The position numbers and the translations under genes are program-made. Under the pieces are notes generated by a model. The model did not search any database and was not told the DNA's origin. It worked only from the letters and a program-made list of their open reading frames with translations. From Thermomicrobiales bacterium (GTDB lineage Bacteria; Chloroflexota; Chloroflexia; Thermomicrobiales; UBA6265), in assembly GCA_023957115.1 (NCBI GenBank), contig JAMLHN010000043.1, forward strand, positions 1 to 34,683: a stretch of 34,683 bases of DNA, read 5' to 3'. Below are positions 17,443 through 25,796 of this stretch, piece by piece (the first letter of the stretch is position 1; every line of letters starts with the position of its first letter).

Positions 17443-18360
17443 CTACATCAAACGAACCCGGGGATTGACGATCGCATAGAGGATGTCGACGAAGAAGTTC
17501 ACGAAGATGTAGGTGCATGCGATCACGAACACCGCCGCCTGGACGATTGGGAAGTCACGCGTGGAAACTGAATAGATGATCAGTTGCCCGAGCCCAGGCC
17601 AGGAAAAGATGGTCTCGGTGATGATGGCTCCGCCCAGCAATGTCGCAATATCGAGTCCGAGAATCGTGATGATCGGAACCAACGCATTCTTGAGCGCATG
17701 CCGGACCACTACGAGTTGCTCAGAGAGCCCTTTCGCACGTGCGGTCGTGATGTAGTCACTGTGCAAGACTTCGAGCATCCCCGATCGCACCAACCGCGCG
17801 GTGCGTGCCATCGAGTACATACCGAGCGAGAGCGCCGGCAGAATGAGATGCTCCAGGCCGCCCCGTCCCGCAACCGGGAACCATCGCAGCCGGACGCCAA
17901 ACACCAGGATGAAGACCAGTCCGAGGAAGAACACCGGCACGCTCTGCCCAATCAAGGTCAGCACCATCAGCCCACGGTCGACAATACTCCCGCGCCAGAT
18001 GGCGGCGGCTATTCCGGCCGGAAAGGCGAAGACGATCGAGATCGCCATCGCCACCGCCGCCAGTTCGAGCGTCGCCGGCAGCCGCTCGAGCACGAGCTGC
18101 ATTGCCGGTTGTCTGCTCCTTACCGATTCGCCGAAATCTCCCCGGACGAGTCCGCGCATATAGTCCGCGTACTGCTGGATCAGCGGCCGATCGTAGCCAA
18201 GTTGATGCATCATCGCGTCGCGCTCTTCGGCCGTCGCATCCATTGGCAAGATCAGATCCACCGGGTTGCCCGCCAGGTGAAGCAGCGCAAACGACACGAT
18301 CGACGCGCCAAGGAGTACGAATACTGCCTGGATAAGTCTTCGTATGATGAAGGCCTGCAT
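17443..18360 (-). CDS. ABC transporter permease, DppB type
   Basis: A 305-residue inner-membrane permease of the dipeptide/oligopeptide group. It begins FIIRRLIQAVFVLLGASIVSF, has the extracytoplasmic segment with GLVRGDFGESVRSRQP, and six hydrophobic segments. The cytoplasmic EAA loop reads SDYITTARAKGLSE...HALKNALVPI, which contacts the ATPase. The C terminus FVDILYAIVNPRVRL is typical. GGAGG lies nine bases before the ATG. The gene follows the DppC-type gene by 18 bases, so the two are co-transcribed. No ATP-binding subunit gene is present in the cluster. Confidence 0.94.
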   Translation of the reverse strand: MQAFIIRRLIQAVFVLLGASIVSFALLHLAGNPVDLILPMDATAEERDAMMHQLGYDRPLIQQYADYMRGLVRGDFGESVRSRQPAMQLVLERLPATLELAAVAMAISIVFAFPAGIAAAIWRGSIVDRGLMVLTLIGQSVPVFFLGLVFILVFGVRLRWFPVAGRGGLEHLILPALSLGMYSMARTARLVRSGMLEVLHSDYITTARAKGLSEQLVVVRHALKNALVPIITILGLDIATLLGGAIITETIFSWPGLGQLIIYSVSTRDFPIVQAAVFVIACTYIFVNFFVDILYAIVNPRVRLM

Positions 18361-18378
18361 CGCCGGCTCCCTCCACGC

Positions 18379-19215
18379 TCAACGCCGCTGGAAACGAGGA
18401 TCGAGGACATCCCGCAGCCAGTCGCCGATGAGGTTGATCGCAAGCACGGTGATCATGATTGCGATTCCCGGCATCGTGGCGATCCACCACGACGTCGCCA
18501 GGTGTGCTCGCCCATCGGCCATCAGTGTTCCCCACGATGCCAACCCCGCGGTACCCAGCCCCAAGAAGCTGAGCGACGCCTCGGCAATGATCAGACGAGC
18601 AACCTCGAAGGTCACGATTACGATGAGCGGAATGTACGTATTCGGCAGCACGTGCTTGGCCAGCAATCGTCGATCGCTCGCCCCAATTACGCGGGCCGCT
18701 TGCACATACTCCGAATCCCGAATCGTCAGCACCTGTCCCCGCATCACCCGGCTGTAGGAAACCCAGGTCGTGACCGCAAGCACGATGATGATGTTGCGCA
18801 AACCCGGACCCAGCACGGCGGCCACCGCAACCGCCAGGAGCAGAAACGGAAAGCTCAGCTGGACGTTGACCAGCCAACCGAAGAAGTCGTCGATCAACCC
18901 GCCGTAGTACCCGCTCACGACGCCAATGACTACGCCGACCGCACCAGAGAGCACCACACCAGCCAACGCAACGATGACCGAGATCCGTGCACCGAAGATC
19001 ACGCGGCTCAGCATGTCCCGGCCCAGTGAGTCGGTCCCCAGCCAGTAGGTCGTATCGCCCACGTTCGCCAGCGGCGGCAGCAACCGCCGAGTCAACGACT
19101 GCGCCTCTGGATCATGCGGCGCGAAGAACCCGGGGGCTATGGCAAATGCCACCACGATCAGCAGAAATGCCACCGAGCAAAGCATGACCGGCGACGCGAC
19201 CAGCTGCCGCGCCAT
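18379..19215 (-). CDS. ABC transporter permease, DppC type
   Basis: Partner permease with a first transmembrane segment followed by the usual GFFAPHDPEAQSL and WLGTDSLGRDMLSRVIFGAR. Later comes the EAA loop with SEYVQAARVIGASDRRLLAKHVLPN (broken around the Asp-Arg turn). The C terminus GDWLRDVLDPRF is the standard DppC ending. I use the ATG at 19215 (278 residues) because GGAG lies at ideal spacing. An alternative TTG at 19335 would add 40 Arg-rich cytoplasmic residues and leave only 27 bases to the upstream gene, and cannot be excluded. Confidence 0.92.
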   Translation of the reverse strand: MARQLVASPVMLCSVAFLLIVVAFAIAPGFFAPHDPEAQSLTRRLLPPLANVGDTTYWLGTDSLGRDMLSRVIFGARISVIVALAGVVLSGAVGVVIGVVSGYYGGLIDDFFGWLVNVQLSFPFLLLAVAVAAVLGPGLRNIIIVLAVTTWVSYSRVMRGQVLTIRDSEYVQAARVIGASDRRLLAKHVLPNTYIPLIVIVTFEVARLIIAEASLSFLGLGTAGLASWGTLMADGRAHLATSWWIATMPGIAIMITVLAINLIGDWLRDVLDPRFQRR

Positions 19216-19362
19216 GCGGAATCTCCGTTGTTGCCGTGGCTCCACATAGTCGAGCACGCGTCGTTTCCCGCTTGAATCGGCCGCCTGAGCAAGTCCCAGC
19301 CGGTAACTTTGTGATTCGGCGATCTTCTGGATCAATCGATGCAGCTCACGACGAGGTAGTGA

Positions 19363-21015
19363 TTACCAGGGCTTTTGCAGCGCGGGTTCTTCCTTACTGA
19401 TCACTTCGATGACCGCTGGCCGCCCATCGGCCATCGCCGCCAGCGCCGAACCAAGCGCCGATTTGATGTCCTCCGGCCGATCGATCCGCGCGCTCCAGGC
19501 GCCCAACGCCTGCGCCATCAGGTAGTAATTGCCAGAGAGATACTTGAATCCATATCGCTCCGATGCCGTCGGATACGGAATCTCGTAATAGGACATGGAA
19601 GAATTATTCAGGATTATTGTAAGAATTGGAATACCCAACCGTACGCCGGTTTCGATATCCATGCCGGTCATGCCAATGGCGCAGTCGCCCATCACATTGA
19701 CGACCGTCTTCTCCGGCGCCGCCAGCTTCGCGCCGAGCGCCAGCCCCAACCCGTAGCCCAGGTGGGTCGATTTACCCCATCCAAGAAAACTTCGCGGTAC
19801 GTCGCTCTTCCAAAATGGGGTGAGCTGGTCTCGCGGCTTGCCCGCGTCATGCGTGATGACCGTGGTGAATGGGTCGAGCGCGTCCATCAGCTCGCCAATG
19901 ACGCGATAGGGATTGATCGGCACCTCGTCCGACTGAAACGCCGGTCGCCAATCCTCCGCGGTCTTGCGCTTCAGGTCGACCAGCCGCTCGATGGATCGCA
20001 GCTTTTCCTTCTTGTCCGCCTGCTCCGAAGTCGCCGCGCTTCCCGAGATGGCCTCGATCAACTGCCGGAGCACCAACTTGGCATCCCCCAGCAGGACACA
20101 TTCCGCGATCACGTCCTTGTTGACGTCCCGGTCGTCGATCGTCGAGTGAATGATGCGCTTGCCAGATGGAATTGGAGCAGCGAACAGTGAGCTGGTCATG
20201 CTGGTGCCGATCCCGAAGATGAGATCCGCCTCGCCCAGATACTGGGCCAGAGCTTCGGGGCCGGAGTGACCGCCCGATCCCAGCGACAGCGGATGGGATT
20301 CGGGGAACCCACTCTTGCCCGGCAGCGTCGTCATGACCGGCGCGGACAGCAGCTCGGCCAGCTCCACCAGCTCGTTGGTGGCTTCGGCGTAGAGGACTCC
20401 CTGGCCGGCATGAATGACCGGCCGCTTGGCGGCCATGAGCAGCGCGGCCGCCTGCCGCACACCCTCCGGATCGGCAGCAGTACGCGCCCCGTTTACCGGC
20501 TGATACTGAAGCTTGCTCTCGTCTGTGATCTCGAGCGCGAGCAAGTCGCGGGGCGTCTCGACCAGTACCGGTCCAGGACGGCCCAGCCGCAGATAAGTGT
20601 ACGCCCGTCGCAGGGTCGACGCGACGCGGTCAGGACTCTGGATTCGCGTCGCCCATTTTGTGATCTCTCGATAGTTGACAACCGAATCGAACTCGGGATT
20701 CTGTCCCAGACGATGCGTTCCCGTCTGCTGGGGCAGGAACAGGAGCGGCGTCGAGTCCGAAAACGCCTGCGCAACTCCCCCGAAGCTGTTCTCGGCTCCC
20801 GGACCGTGCTGCACCGCGGCAACGCCGATCTTGCGGCCATTCGTCATGCGGGAATAGCCGTCGGCCATCGCGATGACCGTCCGCTCCGTGCGTGCGAGCA
20901 TGGGGCGAATGCCCACCTCAGCACACGGATCGATGATCTGATTGTCGGGGAAGCAGAAGAGATATTCGGTCCCCTCTTGTTTCAGAATATCTGCAATGAG
21001 TTGCGTGCCATTCAT
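19363..21015 (-). CDS. Thiamine-diphosphate-dependent enzyme (acetolactate synthase/2-hydroxyacyl-CoA lyase superfamily)
   Basis: A 550-residue three-domain ThDP enzyme that would cleave or form a carbon-carbon bond next to a carbonyl. The activating Glu is at about residue 44 (ARTERTVIAMADGYSR), and a central domain resembling the FAD/ADP-binding region follows. The C-terminal cofactor motif begins GDCAIGMTGMDIETGVRLG and ends in ILNN (about 443-471). The GD.A.G..GM..ET form resembles oxalyl-CoA decarboxylase and 2-hydroxyacyl-CoA lyase more than biosynthetic acetolactate synthase. No small regulatory subunit is adjacent, arguing against a role in branched-chain amino acid synthesis. The start is the ATG for MNGTQLIADILKQEG. 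It lies 73 bases after the amidohydrolase in the same operon. Confidence 0.88.
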   Translation of the reverse strand: MNGTQLIADILKQEGTEYLFCFPDNQIIDPCAEVGIRPMLARTERTVIAMADGYSRMTNGRKIGVAAVQHGPGAENSFGGVAQAFSDSTPLLFLPQQTGTHRLGQNPEFDSVVNYREITKWATRIQSPDRVASTLRRAYTYLRLGRPGPVLVETPRDLLALEITDESKLQYQPVNGARTAADPEGVRQAAALLMAAKRPVIHAGQGVLYAEATNELVELAELLSAPVMTTLPGKSGFPESHPLSLGSGGHSGPEALAQYLGEADLIFGIGTSMTSSLFAAPIPSGKRIIHSTIDDRDVNKDVIAECVLLGDAKLVLRQLIEAISGSAATSEQADKKEKLRSIERLVDLKRKTAEDWRPAFQSDEVPINPYRVIGELMDALDPFTTVITHDAGKPRDQLTPFWKSDVPRSFLGWGKSTHLGYGLGLALGAKLAAPEKTVVNVMGDCAIGMTGMDIETGVRLGIPILTIILNNSSMSYYEIPYPTASERYGFKYLSGNYYLMAQALGAWSARIDRPEDIKSALGSALAAMADGRPAVIEVISKEEPALQKPW

Positions 21016-21088
21016 TTTTGGGTACACCTCGAGAATCACACCCGTTGGGCATGCGTGGAAATTCCAGGTTGATTTGGCCGATCGGAAA

Positions 21089-22279
21089 CTAGATGGGCAG
21101 CGTCTGGCCACCCTTCATGACCACCGTCACCTCACGTAATGCCGAGATCTGATCGAGGGGATTCCCCTCGACGACTACGACATCCGCGGACTTGCCCTTC
21201 TCCAGGGTCCCAATCTCCTCTTGAAGGTCCATCACCTCGGCAGCATTCCTGGTGGCTGTCAGGAGTGCCTGCAGCGGGTCCAGTCCGTACTCCACCATCA
21301 AGGCCAACTCGAGCGCCAGGTCCCCAAGGAACCAGCGGTGATTCCCGGAGTCGGTTCCGGCCCCAATCTTCACTCCGGCCGCCATGGCCTTCTGGAACGA
21401 TTCGCGGTGGTATTGCACGGCTTCCCGCGCGCGAGCGGGATAATGCGGAGGATATTGATCCGACGCATAGGTCGCGATGCGGTTGTAGATCTCCAGCGTT
21501 GGCACATAGACCGCGTCCGTTTCCAGGAACTTCGCAACGGCCTCATCATCGACGATCACACCATGCTCGATCGTGTTTGCGCCGGCATTCAATGCGTTGA
21601 TGATGCTCGCTGGGGCCGTCGCATGCGCGGCTACGTGCTTCCCCTTGGCGTGCGCTTCTTCGGAAGCGGCGCTGAGCTCCTCGAAGGTCATCTGACAATC
21701 GGTCAGGCGCTCGGTAACACCGCCCGCTCCGCCCGAAGCCATCACCTTGATGAACTGGGCGCCGTTCTTGAGCTGCTGACGCGCCGCCCAGCGGACGGCA
21801 TCGGGTCCGTCGACCTCGACGCTGACGGAGGTATGCCCATGCCCGCCAGTCATCGAGATTGCGTTGCCACATGCGAAGATGCGCGGGCCGAGCAGGTCGC
21901 CTCGTTCGACAGCCCGGCTAATATTGAAGATCCCTTCGTGCCGCGAACCGACCTCGCGTACGGTGGTGATTCCATTGGAAATCGCTCCGTGACAGTTCAA
22001 CGTCGCCCGAATCACGGAATCGGTAACCGTCTTGGGGTTGATCCCTTCGGCTGTCTCGGCGGCGGTGAACCCGCAGACATGCCCGTGGAGATCGATGAGC
22101 CCCGGAATAGCCGTCTGCCCCTCCAGATCGATCAGCTGCGCGTCCGTGCCAGGTACCTCGATCTCACCAGCTGCGCCAACCTCCCCGATGCGGCCGTCAT
22201 CGACGATCAAGATGCCGTTCTCGATAACCCCATCCGGGCCAGCCGTTACAATTCGACCTCCATGAAAGACGACGCGCAT
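21089..22279 (-). CDS. Amidohydrolase-superfamily metal-dependent hydrolase
   Basis: A 396-residue enzyme of the imidazolonepropionase/prolidase-like branch, expected to hydrolyse an amide, cyclic amide or dipeptide-like bond with a binuclear metal centre. Ligands are visible: HxH at about 65/67 (LIDLHGH), a candidate carboxylated Lys at about 178 (FIKVMASGG), His about 219 (VAAHAT), His about 239 (TIEHG) and Asp about 310 (GAGTDSG). The C-terminal beta domain ends DVVVVEGNPLDQI...VMKGG, usual for the group. It is the first gene of the leftward operon, diverges from the iclR regulator, and has an IclR-type operator and promoter about 115-185 bases upstream. Confidence 0.92.
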   Translation of the reverse strand: MRVVFHGGRIVTAGPDGVIENGILIVDDGRIGEVGAAGEIEVPGTDAQLIDLEGQTAIPGLIDLHGHVCGFTAAETAEGINPKTVTDSVIRATLNCHGAISNGITTVREVGSRHEGIFNISRAVERGDLLGPRIFACGNAISMTGGHGHTSVSVEVDGPDAVRWAARQQLKNGAQFIKVMASGGAGGVTERLTDCQMTFEELSAASEEAHAKGKHVAAHATAPASIINALNAGANTIEHGVIVDDEAVAKFLETDAVYVPTLEIYNRIATYASDQYPPHYPARAREAVQYHRESFQKAMAAGVKIGAGTDSGNHRWFLGDLALELALMVEYGLDPLQALLTATRNAAEVMDLQEEIGTLEKGKSADVVVVEGNPLDQISALREVTVVMKGGQTLPI

Positions 22280-22399
22280 GGTGTTCTCCCTGAGTTGCGA
22301 AACCCGTCAACTGCTTCATCCGAGGGATTTCAGCGAGCTGCCCGAGCAAGTTACGGAGCAACATCGTCGATCGCCTCTGGACACGAGCCCTGTTTCGAT

Positions 22400-22464
22400 A
22401 CCATAGAGAAGGGCCTTGCCTGCGTCAATAAAAATGGAAACATCTTCCACGGTATGGAATACTC
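22400..22464 (-). promoter_or_regulatory. IclR-type operator and sigma-70 promoter of the amidohydrolase operon
   Basis: On the minus strand TTGACG (22423-22428) and TATGGT (22400-22405) are separated by 17 bases. Directly upstream lie, on the plus strand, TGGAA (22435-22439), TTCCA (22445-22449) and TGGAA (22455-22459), each separated by five bases. The central TGGAA-N5-TTCCA is a perfect inverted repeat matching the classical IclR box. The site also lies about 60-90 bases before the divergent iclR start, so it can serve autoregulation. Confidence 0.83.
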
Positions 22465-22521
22465 TGCGGAACACAACGATGACAATGCGGTAGTTCTCGA
22501 CCCGAAGGAGCGGCCCAACGT

Positions 22522-23340
22522 ATGGAAAACGGAAATCGCAGCGGTGTCCGAAGCGTTGGCCGAGCGCTGACCATACTAGAGCTGCTTTCGCTCGAGGAAC
22601 GAGGTCTCGGAATAGCGGAAATCAGCCGCAGGATCGAGCTTCCGATCAGCACCTGCCACCGCCTGCTGACCACGCTGACCTCGCATGGGTTCGTTGCGCA
22701 AGATGACGAAACCGGCAGTTACAGTGTCGGGCTCCGCGCGTTCGAGGTTGGAAACGCCTTTTCCTACCAAACGTCGTTGGGAAAAGAGGCACTGCCGTAT
22801 ATGTCTATCCTGTTGGCTGCGGTCAATGAAACCGCGAATCTTCGTGTGCTCGACGGCAACAGCGCCGTCCTGATCCAACAGGTGAAATCGGACCATCTGC
22901 TGAGCATGGATTCGCGTTCGGGCACGCGAATCCCACTCTACTGCAGCGCGGTCGGCAAGGTTCTCCTTGCCGGCCTCAGCAACGAGCGAATCGAGAGTTT
23001 CCTGAAACTCCAGACGCTCAAGAGCCGGACCGCGCGGACGATCGTCGACCGAGACGTCCTGCTCGAGTCGATCACGCGAGTGCGCACCGACGGCTATGCG
23101 CTCGACGACGGCGAGTTCGAGGACGGAGCGCGCTGCGTGGCGGCGCCGATTCTCAATCATCGCGGTGAGACCGCCGCCGCGGTCGGTGTCAGTGGTCCCG
23201 ACTCGCGGCTCACCCGCGAGCGTCTGGACTCGGTCATCTCCGAAGTCACAACCTGTGCGCAAAACATCTCCTCTGCCCTGCTGCGAGGATCTCCCAGCCG
23301 GTACGCAGCCACCAAGCGACTGCGCAAGAATCTCCGGTAG
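22522..23340 (+). CDS. IclR family transcriptional regulator
   Basis: A 272-residue regulator with an N-terminal winged helix-turn-helix (RALTILELLSLEERGLGIAE, then ISRRIELPISTCHRLLTTL, residues about 13-50) and a C-terminal effector domain (about 85-255) containing LYCSAVGKVLLAGL and DDGEFEDGARCVAAPI. IclR proteins bind small metabolites and act as repressors or activators of nearby catabolic genes. The divergent amidohydrolase operon and the substrate-binding protein gene both carry matching operator-like elements, so this is the likely local regulator. AAGGAG lies eleven bases before the ATG. The effector cannot be read from sequence. Confidence 0.94.
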   Translation: MENGNRSGVRSVGRALTILELLSLEERGLGIAEISRRIELPISTCHRLLTTLTSHGFVAQDDETGSYSVGLRAFEVGNAFSYQTSLGKEALPYMSILLAAVNETANLRVLDGNSAVLIQQVKSDHLLSMDSRSGTRIPLYCSAVGKVLLAGLSNERIESFLKLQTLKSRTARTIVDRDVLLESITRVRTDGYALDDGEFEDGARCVAAPILNHRGETAAAVGVSGPDSRLTRERLDSVISEVTTCAQNISSALLRGSPSRYAATKRLRKNLR

Positions 23341-23600
23341 GGGTAGCGATGGGCTGAAGGCAAGACCCGACGCCGCGCCAAACGCAGGATTTGCGCCCCG
23401 CCTTTCGTGGAGCTCGCGTTTTCCTTTGCTGCTCGTTGGACAGATCAATCGATCTGCCCATACGGCTCCGTATGACACCCATGCTCGACACGCTCCAATC
23501 TCGAAGAGAGATCGGTTATACTTCCCGGTGCGACCGCACGCTGGCACTGACCGGCATGTGCGTTGATCTGTGGTCAAGAAGCACGCCTTCGGAACCGCAC

Positions 23601-23675
23601 GGCCCGCTAGCTCAATGGCAGAGCATCTGACTCTTAATCAGCTGGTTCGGGGTTCGAGTCCCTGGCGGGTCACCA
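23601..23675 (+). tRNA. tRNA-Lys (anticodon CTT)
   Basis: GGCCCGC pairs with GCGGGTC. The D arm is GCTC/GAGC, the anticodon loop CTCTTAA gives CTT, and the T loop is TTCGAGT. The discriminator A is followed by an encoded CCA (23673-23675), unlike the three other tRNA genes here. The only mismatch I see is the outer pair of the anticodon stem. Confidence 0.96.
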
Positions 23676-23704
23676 TCAAAAAGTGTGATAAACACTGGCC
23701 AAAA

Positions 23705-23740
23705 TGAGAGCCGGGGCGTTCTACTCGCTGCCGGCTCTCA
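23705..23740. terminator. Hairpin between convergent tRNA-Lys and the Cys-rich gene
   Basis: TGAGAGCCGG (23705-23714) is exactly complementary to CCGGCTCTCA (23731-23740) across a 16-base loop. In the leftward direction TTTT follows the stem, fitting a terminator for the Cys-rich gene. Rightward it is 30 bases after tRNA-Lys but has only a weak T run. Confidence 0.6.
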
Positions 23741-24044
23741 TAGGTTTACCCCAACCAATTCCGGGCTACCCTATTTTCATCGCCTGTTCGAGGGTGTCGC
23801 GTGCGATTCGCGCGCAGACGGGGCGATAGAGGACCAACGAGCGGCTGGGAAACAATGAGCCGCGCCAAGGTACGCTCCGCCTTGAGTGCACAACACCGAT
23901 CCGTCCGGCAGCGGTGAGTACGTCGACTCCGTAGCGAGGATTCTGTGGGAGCCAAGCTGCCGCCGGACGAAGGCTGACGGGTAGTCGATCGACCACGGAG
24001 CGCATCGATCGTGATCCAGGTGGAATGCCTGGGCTGATCCAACG
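23741..24044. other. Non-coding or degenerate stretch with a possible minus-strand gene remnant
   Basis: No confident gene. On the minus strand 23766-24005 reads as an open frame with protein-like wording (LPQNPRYGVDVLTAAGRI... and ending ARIARDTLEQAM). It has no good start or ribosome-binding site, and neighbouring frames are also open. It could be a decayed fragment, perhaps the tail of a transposase-like or other enzyme, but I could not identify a family. Confidence 0.3.
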
Positions 24045-24753
24045 CTAGCTCGGTTGCAGGCAGCCCTGCCGGCATCTCCCACCGCCAACCACGAAGCACA
24101 ATTCGCCCTGAGCGCACTCGCTACTCGCGCCGCAGGCGCTATTCGAACCTAATCCACAAATGCAGGCATTGTAGCCGGTTCCGGAGACCACTCCAAAACT
24201 CGAGGGGCAGTTCGGATACTGCAGGTAGCAATCCCCTTCGAGACACGCGTATCCGGAACCGCACGGGTTGCAGACCCCACCGCACCCGTCATCCCCGCAG
24301 ACACCGTCCTGACAACTTGGCGTGCAAAGACAGGTGTGCGTCTGCGGGTCACAGACCCCATAGGCGCAGTCATCATCCGTGCAACACTCCCAGGCTTGGC
24401 AGCTTCCGGTCGCAGTAGATGGTGGGCGAGGGACAGCACACCTCTTCCCCATAGCACTGCCCATAGCAGCAGGCATTCCCGCAACACGTCGCCTCTCCCC
24501 AAGGGCAACAATCGGGACCGCATTTGTCCGTTCCAGCGGGACACACGCATGCAGCGCCATTCCACTGTTGCTGACCGGGGCAGCTGATCGGCTTCGGGGT
24601 CGGTGTGGGACGCCGCGCGGCCTCACCGTCATGCGTGGCCACCGTGCCGACGACAGCCGCGCCCCCGATCCCAAGCAACCCCTTGATCAGGGCACGACGA
24701 GAACCGCCATGTCCGAACGAGCGCGTCACCGCATCGAACCGCCGATTGTCCAT
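24045..24753 (-). CDS. Cys-rich Tat-exported protein (frameshifted)
   Basis: A secreted Cys-rich protein of unknown role. It begins MDNRRFDAVTRSF and then GSRRALIKGLLGIGGAAVVG, a twin-arginine leader type common in Thermomicrobia-like genomes. After a PTPTPKP linker come many closely spaced Cys (CGPDCCPWGEATCCGNACC), suggesting disulfide-stabilised repeats. Near 24405-24420 the frame breaks after TIYC; the adjacent frame continues TGSCQAWECCTDDDCAYG, CGDDGCGGVCNPCGSG and onward to the stop at 24045. One extra base explains the shift. AGGAGG lies nine bases before the ATG. No enzyme motif is seen, so a surface or adhesion role is only a guess. Confidence 0.72.
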
Positions 24754-24900
24754 GTGTGTTGCCCTCCTATGCGTATTCCGGGTTTTTTCGTACCGCAGAG
24801 TACAGCCAGGGAGCGGTCACCGCAAGGGGGTTTAGCTGAGGATCGACATGGGAAGCATGGCCGGGCCGAGCTGGGAATGCAGGTGGAGTCGGAAAAACGA

Positions 24901-25419
24901 CTACCGATTCAGGTACCAAATGGCGCCGTTGAGCAGCGTGGCGAAGAGCGTCCAACCGAGATACGGGACCAGCAGGATCGCCGCCGTTTTCGAGACGCGC
25001 CACGCGGCCAGTATCGCAAGAACAATCGCGACATTCAGCACCACGATCTCGATAAGCGCGTCGCGCGGGCGCTCCCAGCGGAAGAAGAGAAAGCTCCAGA
25101 GCAAATTCAGGATGAGTTGGATACCAAAGAGCTGCAAGGCCGGGGTCGCGGCCGGGTTGTCGCGCCGGATGCGCCACAGCATCGAGAGGGAAATCCCCAT
25201 CAATGTGTAGAGCGACGTCCAGACCGGGGCGAAGACCCACCCCGGCGGGTTGAACGAGGGCTTGTCAAGCGCCTTGTACCAGTCGCTGTCCTCTCCGCTC
25301 CCAGCCAGGATACCGGCCCCAGCACCAAGGGCATTGACCGCAACGACCGCGACCAGGGTCTCTCCGAAAACTCGGAGTGACGATGGGTCGCGAGAACCGC
25401 GTGTGAACACGTCGAACAT
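24901..25419 (-). CDS. tspO: TspO/MBR family protein
   Basis: A 172-residue five-helix membrane protein homologous to the mitochondrial translocator protein and bacterial TspO, which binds porphyrins and is linked to stress and tetrapyrrole metabolism. The diagnostic block WYKALDKPSFNPPGWVFAPV with WTSLYTLMG follows helix 1. Helix 3 has LQLFGIQLILNLLWSFLFF, and the end LLVPYLGWTLFATLLN is typical. A Ser/Arg-rich N-terminal tail precedes helix 1. AAGGAG lies five bases before the ATG. It is transcribed leftward toward the Cys-rich gene, with 147 bases between them. Confidence 0.95.
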   Translation of the reverse strand: MFDVFTRGSRDPSSLRVFGETLVAVVAVNALGAGAGILAGSGEDSDWYKALDKPSFNPPGWVFAPVWTSLYTLMGISLSMLWRIRRDNPAATPALQLFGIQLILNLLWSFLFFRWERPRDALIEIVVLNVAIVLAILAAWRVSKTAAILLVPYLGWTLFATLLNGAIWYLNR

Positions 25420-25796
25420 GAACGCTCCTTGGATATCAATGGACTGGACGGGGGCGGAGAACGTGGGACGTCAGGATTCAAGGGGCCGCGCCCAACGGAA
25501 CCTGCATCGACCATGATGGATGTCTACTAGGGATCGTAGCATCGAGCCGATTGCCAGGAGAATACCGGCAGCGACGGAGGGCCAATCCGTAAATGGTGGC
25601 GGTCGCCTACCTAGCGATCAACTAGCTTCTGAACCTGACGCCAGAGAAACTGGAGCAACAGCCAAAGCCATTCTGCCAAGAGCGCAAGAAGCGAGATGAG
25701 GGTCACGTCGATCCAATCAATGCCTGGTTCACGGAGCGCATCAGATTCGGCATGGGGTTCACGGCGCCATTGTATCAACCGTGAAGGGAAGGCGAA

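Noticed and set aside
17584..19029. Long plus-strand open frame (about 480 codons)
   Set aside because: It is the antisense of the two permease genes. The product is His/Arg/Gln-rich and domain-free, while the minus strand encodes clear DppB and DppC proteins.
19363..21015. Acetolactate synthase large subunit (ilvB)
   Set aside because: No ilvN or ilvC neighbour, a different cofactor motif, and membership of a catabolic operon.
21221..22570. Plus-strand open frame of about 449 codons
   Set aside because: It runs antisense through the amidohydrolase, whose metal ligands are all present, and then through the iclR promoter.
24379..25380. Plus-strand open frame of about 333 codons
   Set aside because: It is antisense to tspO and the Cys-rich gene, both of which have signatures and ribosome-binding sites.
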